From NCBI GenBank assembly GCA_003454605.1, contig DMKD01000262.1:1-5886 (forward strand): DNA of 5,886 nucleotides, written 5' to 3'. Every line of letters starts with the position of its first letter. Position 1 is the first letter of the stretch. Positions 1 to 5,886 of this stretch are shown here, piece by piece. The position numbers and the translations under genes are program-made. This DNA is from Spirochaeta sp. (GTDB taxonomy: Bacteria; Spirochaetota; Spirochaetia; UBA9216). Under the pieces are notes generated by a model. The model had not been told where the DNA came from and searched no databases. It saw only the letters and a program-made list of their open reading frames with translations.

Positions 1-1
1 G

Positions 2-118
2 GATGATGATGAGACTGCAGGAGGGGACGCTGTCTATGTGCGCTCCTCCCGTGAGGCAAGTGCTAATATGCCGAGATTTCTTTTATCCGCCCTCGGGAAG
101 AGAATCCTCGGTGTTTAA
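2..118 (+). CDS. Possible C-terminal end of a convergent plus-strand gene
   Basis: The frame starting at base 2 is open from the left edge to a TAA at 116-118: 38 codons, an acidic opening (DDDETAGGD) followed by a basic, hydrophobic end (MPRFLLSALGKRILGV). I recognise no family. The case for a real gene end is positional: the stop overlaps the hydrolase stop on the other strand through a TTAA, a common arrangement for convergent genes, and otherwise the region to the left of the hydrolase is empty. The case against is its shortness and the absence of any diagnostic motif. A competing plus frame running from base 3 to 203 enters the hydrolase antisense and looks like a shadow. Confidence 0.35.
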   Translation, partial: DDDETAGGDAVYVRSSREASANMPRFLLSALGKRILGV

Positions 119-1395
119 GGCAGAGCCTTTAGAATCTCATCAATCGTTTCACGCAGTGCAATGTCGCGCGGATCAACTGAGTAAAAATCCATCTTATTTG
201 TAACATAGGCGTAGGCTATACCGGTTTGCGGATCAGCATAGGCAAAGCTGCCGCTTGCTCCGGCAAATCCGAAGGCGGCCGGGCTTCCGAAATCAAAGGA
301 CGGAGAGGATTTCTGCATTCCGAGATGATAGTAGGAGGGGGCATTCAGGATTCGGTCGATATTTCCTCCTTCGGGCACGGAGGCCTCTTCATAAAGGATT
401 GACGGTGAGCGCTCCGGACTAATAAATATTCTCGGATCTTCAATTAAAAATGCGTTATAGACGGATGCAAGACCCCGTGCATTGGTGACACCATTTACAC
501 CGGCGAATTCCACTTCCAGGCACTCACGGATATTAGGGTCGTAGCCTGCGGGAGCCGCCATGGTTTTGTAGAACAGGCTTCGGGGATTCCCCAGTACCTC
601 CTTCATATTATCAGACACCTTGTGCAGGTTGAATATTCCGCTGATTGGAACAATAATTTTAATTTTTGAATAGTTTTTATCGGGAAAAGTTTCGGGAAGC
701 CCTAGATCAAATTCATTATCGAGTTTATCAGTCATTTCCTGCCGGATAAATGTGCCGATGCTGCGACCCTTCGGGTCAATTTTCTGAAACAGCACAGCAC
801 AGAGATGCCCCTGAATATCGGTTGAATAACCTGAATATTTGCCTGGCTCCCACATGGGTGTAATCTTAAGAAGTTCAGATTCAAGCGCCCCTGGTTCGTT
901 CATGAACTCTAAAAATTTTTTCCGTTTTATACCCTGCGGCCATACAACTATTCCGGACTGCATATCCAGTAATTGCCGTACGGTTGTACCCTCACGGCCT
1001 TCGGCATTGAACTCAGGCCAGTACTTCGAGATTTTATCATCATAGTCGAAAAAACCTAAATGCCATGCAAGAGTGTAGGCCATTGAGACAACTCCCTGAG
1101 TTGCGGAGTAAACCGCGGTTCGGGTATATTCCTCCCAGGGAGTCTTCAGGCCTGCTGCCTGATGGCCGCCCCAAATATCAACGACCTTTTCACCCTTATA
1201 GTAGACAGTGCAGGATGCTCCGATATCACCGCGTTCAGTGAAGTTTTCCAGGAAGGTTTGCTTTACTGCTTCAAAATCGGGGCTTGTGTATCCATGGACG
1301 GTAATATCATCCGCCTGTAAGCTCAGGGCAGGATAAAGCGTGAACAGCAGGATTAAAAACAGAGAAGTTTTTTTCAGCTTCATAATGATGCTCAT
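115..1395 (-). CDS. Exported serine beta-lactamase-fold hydrolase (class C/esterase-like) with altered catalytic motifs
   Basis: A 426-residue protein of the serine beta-lactamase/family VIII esterase group, close to the LACT-type 'beta-lactamase domain' proteins. Residues 1-28 look like a Sec signal peptide: basic KLKK, hydrophobic SLFLILLFTLYPAL, likely cleavage LQA|DD. No lipobox Cys is present, so it should act outside the cytoplasm. Motif 1, normally SxxK, is S97-A-T-Q100: the nucleophile is kept but the catalytic Lys is Gln. A Tyr motif is probably Y190 in WEPGKYSGYST. The third motif, usually HxG in FGHxGxGGS, reads F377-A-G in FGFAGASGS. The end, ADPQTGIAYAYVTNKM, is family-typical. 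Start is uncertain: ATG at 1395, or the ATG at 1383 (MKLKKTS), which gives a more usual signal peptide; neither has a good ribosome site. It follows the activase by 30 nt and may share its transcript. Substrate and activity unknown; it may be catalytically impaired. Confidence 0.88.
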   Translation of the reverse strand: MSIIMKLKKTSLFLILLFTLYPALSLQADDITVHGYTSPDFEAVKQTFLENFTERGDIGASCTVYYKGEKVVDIWGGHQAAGLKTPWEEYTRTAVYSATQGVVSMAYTLAWHLGFFDYDDKISKYWPEFNAEGREGTTVRQLLDMQSGIVVWPQGIKRKKFLEFMNEPGALESELLKITPMWEPGKYSGYSTDIQGHLCAVLFQKIDPKGRSIGTFIRQEMTDKLDNEFDLGLPETFPDKNYSKIKIIVPISGIFNLHKVSDNMKEVLGNPRSLFYKTMAAPAGYDPNIRECLEVEFAGVNGVTNARGLASVYNAFLIEDPRIFISPERSPSILYEEASVPEGGNIDRILNAPSYYHLGMQKSSPSFDFGSPAAFGFAGASGSFAYADPQTGIAYAYVTNKMDFYSVDPRDIALRETIDEILKALP

Positions 1396-1425
1396 ATTTT
1401 AAACTAATGCAGGATATCAGCTTAG

Positions 1426-2328
1426 TCAATGTTTATGTATCTTTACTTTAAGTCCTTCTATTTCAAAGCTGTAGGCCCAGCTCTCAAGCTGCTGTTCCGA
1501 GGGCGGCTCGGTTCCTGTCAGTTCATAATCCTGCTGAAGAGCCGTATACTTCCCTGAACCATAGCTGTGATAGGGCAGCAGATGAACCTCACCCTTGAAA
1601 CCGCTGTTCAGCATGAAGGCTGCGGTCTGCTTGAAGTTCTCATCTGTCGCGTTGTATCCCGGAATAACAGGAATGCGGGCATGAATTGTTTTCAGGGGCA
1701 CAAGTTTTAAGAAATTCTCCATTATCAGCTCATTATCCACTCCGATAGCTTGTTTATGCATAGACGGATCAATGCCCTTGAGATCAAAAAGGATGAGATC
1801 CGCCGGTTCTACTGCTCGGTAGAAGGGTTCCCAGTTGCGGTGGGCGCAGGTTTCGACGGCGGTATGAACACCGAGCTCGCGCAGACGCTGCAGAATCTCA
1901 CGGCAGAATCCTGCCTGCATTGTCGGTTCACCGCCGGAGAGGGTTACCCCCCCTCTAGAGCGCCTGAAATACGGTATATCGCGCATCAGAATGGGGATAA
2001 TTTCGTCAACCCTTGTTTTCTGTCCGACTATTTCAAGCGCCCTTGTCGGGCAGGCTGCCGAAACCTTTGCTGCATCAACCCTGCTGCGATCAAGCACTAT
2101 GCCGTCAGGTCCCATTTCGATGCCTGTTCCAGCAGCCCTAATGCAGCTTCCGCAGAGAATACATTTATTTCTATGATACATCAGCTCGGATTCAGAGTTC
2201 TGAGATTCAGGATTTGAGCACCATAGACAGTTTAAGGGGCAGCCCTTGAAGAAAAGGACTGTCCGTGTTCCCGGACCGTCGTGCAGCGAAAAGCGCTGTG
2301 TGTTGAAAATTATTCCGGTTTCAGACAT
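1426..2328 (-). CDS. Glycyl radical enzyme activase (radical SAM, [4Fe-4S])
   Basis: A 300-residue radical-SAM protein that would cleave S-adenosylmethionine and abstract hydrogen from the glycine (G778) of the GRE encoded 3 nt upstream. The family signature is complete: FSLHDGPGTRT (13-23), then the cluster motif GCPLNCLWCSNPE with C30, C34 and C37 (CxxxCxxC). SGGEP (131-135) is the SAM-binding loop, followed by VETC (158-161) and LFDLKG (180-185). Between them is a ferredoxin-like insert, as in activases of glycerol dehydratase-type enzymes. These normally have two auxiliary 4Fe-4S clusters from eight cysteines, but here only C56, C59, C62 and C93 (before P94) remain, enough for one cluster. 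The rest of the second motif reads VDAAKVSAACP. The ATG at 2328 lacks a clear Shine-Dalgarno, so translation probably depends on coupling to the GRE. Function is certain at the family level; its partner follows from adjacency. Confidence 0.95.
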   Translation of the reverse strand: MSETGIIFNTQRFSLHDGPGTRTVLFFKGCPLNCLWCSNPESQNSESELMYHRNKCILCGSCIRAAGTGIEMGPDGIVLDRSRVDAAKVSAACPTRALEIVGQKTRVDEIIPILMRDIPYFRRSRGGVTLSGGEPTMQAGFCREILQRLRELGVHTAVETCAHRNWEPFYRAVEPADLILFDLKGIDPSMHKQAIGVDNELIMENFLKLVPLKTIHARIPVIPGYNATDENFKQTAAFMLNSGFKGEVHLLPYHSYGSGKYTALQQDYELTGTEPPSEQQLESWAYSFEIEGLKVKIHKH

Positions 2329-2331
2329 CGG

Positions 2332-4743
2332 CTAAAACTTATTCTGCTCGGTCCGGTTGATGATGTCATCCTGAACCAGACTGTCAAGCTCAACAAAGAA
2401 TGCACTGTAACCGGCAACCCGGATAATCAAGTCCTTATGTTCTTGCGGGGTATTCTGGGCCGCACGCAACAGTTCAGCATCTACAACGTTGAACTGAATA
2501 TGCCAGCCGCCGAGATCAAAAAAGCTTCGGACAAGGTCGCCGAGGCCCTGTTTGCCTTCTTCAGTACTCATTAGATCGCGGCTGAACTTCTGGTTCAGCA
2601 GGGTACCGTTGGTGACAAGTTCGTGATTGAGCTTTGATACCGAGCGGGTAACTGCTGTCGGACCCATGATGTCGCATGCCTGGACGGGTCCTACGCCGTC
2701 GCCAAGGGCGGCGCGTGCGAGACGGCCGTTCGGGGTCGCTCCGACATGCAGGCCGAGGGGGACATTTGCCGATACTGAGTATACCCCTGGCCGGTAGACT
2801 CCTCCACGGGTATTCTTGTACTGTTCTACCTCTTCACAGTAAATTTTTGCAACTTCTGCGGCAAGTTCATCTACGTAATCATCATCGTTACCGTATTTAG
2901 GCGCCTTGTTTGAAAGCATCTGGCGAAGTTCTTCGCTTCCTTCAAAGTTTTTATTGAGGGCATTCAGCAGCTGGTCCATTGAGACAGACTGATCATCGAA
3001 AACAAATTTTCCGATCGCCGCCAGTGAATCCGCTACATCAGACAGACCTACAGCCTGCGGGCCGGTAAAATTATACAGCGCGCCGCCTTCGGTAATATCC
3101 TTTCCTTCTGCAAGGCAGTCGTCGATGACGAGAGAGAAATAGGGCAGCGGATGGTACTGAGCGTGGGTTTTTTCAATAAACTGCAATGCGGTAACCATCT
3201 CTTTCACATAGGCGGCTACCTGAGTTCTGAATGCTGCTATAACTTCCTCAATATCTTTAAACAGAAGCGGGTTTCCAGTCTTCGGTCCTATCTGTTTTCC
3301 GCTCAGGCGGCATCTTCCGTCGTTGAGGGCCAGTTCCAGCGCCTTCGCAATATTAGACATGGATGCATTCGTCATTCCGTTCGTATGCGGCGGAACAGCC
3401 TCCACACAGCCTGATATCGAATAATCACGGGCGTCTTTCAGCGGTACACCGAGTGAAAGCAGTGATTGAATCCCTACCGTGTCGTTAAAGAATTGAGGTT
3501 TTGTGCGTCCCGTTGATGAAAGCCTGACGGCCTTGCGGAAAAAATCTTCCGGCATATTATTGTGAACACGGACTGAAAGGTTCGGCTGAGAAAGGCTTGT
3601 ATGCGATTCAGCATCAAGACACATATATGATAGTTCGTTTGTTGCATCCTTTCCGTCCGGGCCGACTCCGCCGAGAACGAGATTCTCTGATATTGAGAAT
3701 CCCGCATAATACTTCGCCCCTTCAAAGTCGTAGGCCCGCATGATTTCGGTCATCTTTATCCAGAGACATTCAAGAAGTTCCTGGCCTTCTTCTTTTTTTA
3801 TTTCCGCCGCTTCAATACTTTTTTTATAATAAGGGTACATGAACTGATCGAAGCGCCCTACAGATACAGCAAGACCGTTCTGCTCTATATAGCAAAGAAG
3901 ATGGGCAAACCAGAACGACTGAACGGCTTCTCTAAAATTGCGTGCCGGAAGAGCGGGCACTCTATCACAGATTTCCGCCATTTCTTCAAGTTCCTTCTTC
4001 CATCTCTTATCGGCTTCAACAGCAGCCATTTCACGGGCAAGTACTGCGTAGCGTTTACCCCAGGCAAGTATCCCGTCGCATATAATGATTATCGATTTGT
4101 AAAAATGGAGCTTTGACGTGTTTGAAGGATCCGAAAAATCAACTTCCTTTAGATAGTTTTCAGCGTCTTCGCGAAGGCCTAGAAATCCTCTGGCAATTAT
4201 TCTGTCATAATCAGCAATGATATGGCCGATGCTTCCTGAGAGATGTATTCCTACTGAAAAAACCTGATCGTCGAGCATTGCCAGTTCGCGGGTTCTATCG
4301 GGCATCGCCGACAGAGCAATCTCATCAAGACATTTTCCCTTCCAGTATGGAAAGATATCTTCAAGTAGTTCTTTTCGAACCTTTGGAGGAATGATCAATC
4401 TGTCCTGTTCCCGGGTTTCAAACAGATCAATCTCTTTCACAAAATAGTTGGATTCGGTTTCCGGAAAGACAGGGGATGATCGCAGCTTGCTCGCCTGAAC
4501 CCCCGCTATGAGCTGATCCCTCTGGATGAAGATAGTCTGTTTTTCAAGGACGTTTGCGATTGCCTTGGCCCTTCGGATGATCATTGGTTCGGGTTCAGTC
4601 TGCCTGAATGATTCTGTCACAAACCTAGCGCGCTCAACGCAAATTTCAGGCTCCACAGCAAGAACCTCTTCATTAAGTTTGGTTGTTCTCCATCCGACTT
4701 CTTTTGCTGCATCAGTATCTGTTAATCTTACTCCAATAGCCAT
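2332..4743 (-). CDS. Glycyl radical enzyme, diol dehydratase-like branch, substrate unknown
   Basis: An 803-residue cytoplasmic radical enzyme, about the length of glycerol dehydratase-type GREs (roughly 790-800). The pyruvate formate-lyase-like domain fills most of the protein. The thiyl-radical loop is SGCVEA with C446 and the general-base candidate E448. The C-terminal glycyl radical loop is RVAGYSAFF with G778, which the activase would convert to a radical. Other family landmarks are ICVERA..VTES (34-45), GHIIADY (173-179), GRFDQFMYP (296-304), QPNLSVR (386-392), GPKTGNP (486-492), YNFTGPQAVG (557-566) and GATPNGR (668-674). A single Cys in the loop excludes pyruvate formate-lyase, which has Cys-Cys. 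Compared with glycerol dehydratase as I recall it, NGHS is NGLA (289-292) and GWHD is GMTN (456-459) with a one-residue deletion just before, so the diol-binding residues are gone. H174 may match that enzyme's H164. Strong RBS GAGGAG; activase follows after 3 nt. GRE status is certain; the reaction (dehydration, C-N, C-S or C-C cleavage) is not known. Confidence 0.95.
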   Translation of the reverse strand: MAIGVRLTDTDAAKEVGWRTTKLNEEVLAVEPEICVERARFVTESFRQTEPEPMIIRRAKAIANVLEKQTIFIQRDQLIAGVQASKLRSSPVFPETESNYFVKEIDLFETREQDRLIIPPKVRKELLEDIFPYWKGKCLDEIALSAMPDRTRELAMLDDQVFSVGIHLSGSIGHIIADYDRIIARGFLGLREDAENYLKEVDFSDPSNTSKLHFYKSIIIICDGILAWGKRYAVLAREMAAVEADKRWKKELEEMAEICDRVPALPARNFREAVQSFWFAHLLCYIEQNGLAVSVGRFDQFMYPYYKKSIEAAEIKKEEGQELLECLWIKMTEIMRAYDFEGAKYYAGFSISENLVLGGVGPDGKDATNELSYMCLDAESHTSLSQPNLSVRVHNNMPEDFFRKAVRLSSTGRTKPQFFNDTVGIQSLLSLGVPLKDARDYSISGCVEAVPPHTNGMTNASMSNIAKALELALNDGRCRLSGKQIGPKTGNPLLFKDIEEVIAAFRTQVAAYVKEMVTALQFIEKTHAQYHPLPYFSLVIDDCLAEGKDITEGGALYNFTGPQAVGLSDVADSLAAIGKFVFDDQSVSMDQLLNALNKNFEGSEELRQMLSNKAPKYGNDDDYVDELAAEVAKIYCEEVEQYKNTRGGVYRPGVYSVSANVPLGLHVGATPNGRLARAALGDGVGPVQACDIMGPTAVTRSVSKLNHELVTNGTLLNQKFSRDLMSTEEGKQGLGDLVRSFFDLGGWHIQFNVVDAELLRAAQNTPQEHKDLIIRVAGYSAFFVELDSLVQDDIINRTEQNKF

Positions 4744-4749
4744 ACTTAA

Positions 4750-4755
4750 CTCCTC
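4750..4755 (-). promoter_or_regulatory. Ribosome binding site for the glycyl radical enzyme
   Basis: GAGGAG on the minus strand, 6 nt before the ATG at 4743, in the 15-nt gap after the dehydrogenase stop. It is the strongest Shine-Dalgarno match in the operon, consistent with high expression of the catalytic subunit, and it fixes the start at MAIGVRL. Confidence 0.8.
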
Positions 4756-4758
4756 GAT

Positions 4759-5778
4759 TTATAATGTGAATATCGCTTTCATCAGATTTGTTTTACCGCT
4801 GCCGAGCTCGGATAGAACCTCGGGGCCTTTGTCCAGGGGGAAACATGTGATGAGTTTATCCCAGTTGTAGCGTGCATCATCGATGATCTTGAGGGCTGTC
4901 TTGATATCAACCGGTTCGTAGACTCGGGAGCCGATGATCTCTAGTTCGCCGAAATTACCCTTCCTGAGATCAATCTCCTGCTTACCCTTTGGTACACCAA
5001 CCTCTATCACTCTGCCTCGGTAGCAGGCAAGGTCAATGCAGGCCTGCCAGCCCGGGGCTGTGCCTGTTGCTTCATAGACAACCTCGGGCCCGATTTCGTC
5101 GTAGTAACCGTCTATTATATCTTCAATTCCGGTTTCCAGAGGATTTACAGTTGTAAAACCATATTCCTCAAGCAGTCTCCGCCTTGACTCCTGTATTTCA
5201 GAAACTACTATGGTTCGTGCACCGGCAGTTTCCGCCACCATAGCAAGCAGAATCCCTATGGGGCCGCCGCCCACGACGAGAACGGTATCACCGGCTGCCA
5301 GTCTCGATCGTCTGACGGCATGAACAGCAACAGCCAATGGCTCAAAAAGAGCTGCCTTCTCGAATGATAGGGTATCAGGAATCCTGTGAAGCTTAGATGC
5401 GTTTACCTTGACGTATTCTGCGAACGAACCGTCTGAGTCGACACCGAATAGTGCGAGAGTCTTGCAGATATGTCTAAGCCCCTTCACGCAGTTGTAGCAG
5501 GTTCCGCATGAGATCAGCGGATCGGCAACCACCCTGTCGCCCGGAGTATAACCCTCAACAGCATTGCCGATTTCGGCTATTTCACCGCTCATGTCGTGAC
5601 CGAGTGCCATGGGTGCTATCGCTCTGTGAGCCGGGAAATAACCCTTATAGATTGTCAGGTCGGTTCCGCAGACGCCTGTGGCACGTACCTTCAGCAATAC
5701 TTCATCCGCTTCTATGACCGGTTTATCAATTTCTCTTAGTTCCGACTTTTCAGCGCCGGTCCATACCAATGCTTTCAC
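4759..5778 (-). CDS. Zinc-dependent medium-chain alcohol/polyol dehydrogenase (threonine/sorbitol dehydrogenase-like)
   Basis: A 339-residue cytoplasmic NAD(P)-dependent dehydrogenase, full length for the family (about 340-350), expected to interconvert an alcohol and a ketone or aldehyde. The N-terminal GroES-like domain carries the catalytic zinc ligands C37 (in GVCGTD) and H61 (in GHD), with E146 in FEPLAVAVHA. The structural zinc site is C91, C94, C97 and C105. The Rossmann domain has the glycine motif VVGGGPIG (168-175), and the acidic E194 at the end of the second strand (VVSEIQ) favours NAD over NADP. Start: GTG at 5778, chosen because it begins the conserved MKALVW strand and follows a GGAG ribosome site by 8 nt. 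The usual GHE motif reads GHD (D62), a mild departure. It overlaps the upstream MDR by 4 nt and ends 15 nt before the glycyl radical enzyme, so it probably supplies that enzyme's substrate or removes its product. Substrate unknown; family confident. Confidence 0.93.
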   Translation of the reverse strand: MKALVWTGAEKSELREIDKPVIEADEVLLKVRATGVCGTDLTIYKGYFPAHRAIAPMALGHDMSGEIAEIGNAVEGYTPGDRVVADPLISCGTCYNCVKGLRHICKTLALFGVDSDGSFAEYVKVNASKLHRIPDTLSFEKAALFEPLAVAVHAVRRSRLAAGDTVLVVGGGPIGILLAMVAETAGARTIVVSEIQESRRRLLEEYGFTTVNPLETGIEDIIDGYYDEIGPEVVYEATGTAPGWQACIDLACYRGRVIEVGVPKGKQEIDLRKGNFGELEIIGSRVYEPVDIKTALKIIDDARYNWDKLITCFPLDKGPEVLSELGSGKTNLMKAIFTL

Positions 5779-5885
5779 TGTTTTTTCTCCAAATCTATAA
5801 TAACTTTAAGAACCGACTTATCGTTTATCACCTTGTCGAAACCGGCGGCAATATCATTGAGCGGCAGGATGATAAACGATAAGTC
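5775..5885 (-). CDS. MDR-family (zinc alcohol dehydrogenase-like) dehydrogenase, C-terminal fragment
   Basis: Only the last 36 residues and a TGA stop are inside the window; the rest lies beyond the right edge. The segment LPLNDIAAGFDKVINDKSV followed by LKVIIDL is the typical tail of medium-chain dehydrogenases, where a 'PL.DI..AF' helix precedes a final beta strand. The TGA overlaps the GTG start of the next dehydrogenase (shared GTGA), so the two are almost certainly cotranscribed and translationally coupled. It resembles but does not duplicate the tail of that neighbour, so this is a second, divergent MDR and not a repeat copy. Cofactor, metal sites and substrate cannot be judged from this piece. 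The first residues of the fragment (about DLSFI) are encoded by one arm of a perfect inverted repeat at the window edge and may be artefactual. Family assignment is fairly sure; function is unknown. Confidence 0.75.
   Translation of the reverse strand, partial: DLSFIILPLNDIAAGFDKVINDKSVLKVIIDLEKKQ
5785..5790 (-). promoter_or_regulatory. Ribosome binding site for the MDR dehydrogenase
   Basis: GGAGAA on the minus strand, with GGAG 8 nt before the GTG at 5778. It supports that non-ATG start, and it lies inside the end of the upstream MDR coding frame, as expected for overlapping coupled genes. Confidence 0.65.
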
Positions 5886-5886
5886 G
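5814..5886. repeat. Perfect 17-bp inverted repeat at the window edge
   Basis: Bases 5814-5830 (cgacttatcgtttatca) are the exact reverse complement of 5870-5886, with a 39-nt spacer. Both arms lie within the coding tail of the partial MDR: one encodes about VINDKS, the other about DLSFI. The second arm ends at the last base of the window. It could form a long-loop hairpin upstream of the next dehydrogenase start, but an artefact of amplification or assembly at a contig end is at least as likely. Confidence 0.8.

Noticed and set aside
20..49. Hairpin GGAGG..CGC / GCG..CCTCC as a terminator for the operon
   Set aside because: The stem is interrupted by an unpaired internal loop, there is no T-tract on either side, and it lies within the possible plus-strand coding end.
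71..96. CCGAG/CTCGG short inverted repeat downstream of the hydrolase
   Set aside because: Only 5 bp with a 16-nt loop and no following T-run; this is expected by chance.
1396..1429. Possible promoter before the hydrolase (TTGACT with downstream TAAAAT, minus strand)
   Set aside because: The spacer is about 22 nt, too long for a standard sigma-70 promoter, and the -10-like box touches the start codon. At 17 nt spacing the hexamer is TAGTTT, a poor match.
1750..2217. 155-codon plus-strand open frame opposite the activase
   Set aside because: It lies wholly antisense to a gene with complete radical-SAM motifs, has no recognisable domain, and its composition is that of a reverse-strand shadow.
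2332..4743. Naming the GRE glycerol or propanediol dehydratase, or pyruvate formate-lyase
   Set aside because: The overall fold pattern fits the dehydratase branch, but the diol-binding His-Ser and Asp are replaced. Pyruvate formate-lyase needs adjacent Cys-Cys, and only C446 followed by Val is present.
4526..4870. 114-codon plus-strand open frame across the GRE start
   Set aside because: It is antisense to the GRE N-terminus and dehydrogenase C-terminus, both strongly conserved, and shows no family motif.

Overview
The window appears to be a fragment of one operon read leftward (minus strand) from an anaerobic or facultatively anaerobic bacterium. The anaerobe inference rests on a complete glycyl radical enzyme (GRE) and its radical-SAM activase, a pair destroyed by oxygen. 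Taxonomy cannot be fixed from the sequence: base composition is balanced and there is no rRNA or marker gene. A Gram-negative cell is only a guess from the exported hydrolase.

Layout in transcription order, right to left: (1) the last 36 codons of a medium-chain dehydrogenase (MDR) at 5885-5775; (2) a complete zinc-dependent MDR alcohol/polyol dehydrogenase at 5778-4759, overlapping the first by 4 nt; (3) a complete 803-residue GRE at 4743-2332; (4) its 300-residue activase at 2328-1426, 3 nt after the GRE stop; (5) a secreted serine beta-lactamase-fold hydrolase at 1395-115, 30 nt after the activase. At the left edge a 38-codon open frame on the plus strand (2-118) may be the end of a convergent gene sharing a TTAA stop overlap with the hydrolase. 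There is no gene-free stretch over 300 nt. No promoter or terminator is convincing, so the operon start lies beyond the right edge.

How the genes may work together (inference): one or both NAD-type dehydrogenases interconvert an alcohol and a carbonyl on the substrate or product of the GRE, which breaks a C-O, C-N, C-S or C-C bond by radical chemistry after activation by the radical-SAM partner. The GRE has the overall layout of the B12-independent glycerol/diol dehydratase branch. However, residues that in glycerol dehydratase hold the diol (a His-Ser pair and an Asp) are replaced by Leu-Ala and Asn, so the substrate is unlikely to be glycerol or propanediol and I leave it open. This GRE and its linked dehydrogenases are the best candidate for an undescribed pathway here.

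Other oddities: the activase keeps exactly the four cysteines of one auxiliary Fe-S cluster and lacks all four of the other. The hydrolase has Gln in place of the catalytic Lys of SxxK and Phe in place of the usual His in its third motif. The right edge ends in a perfect 17-bp inverted repeat that may be an assembly or amplification artefact.
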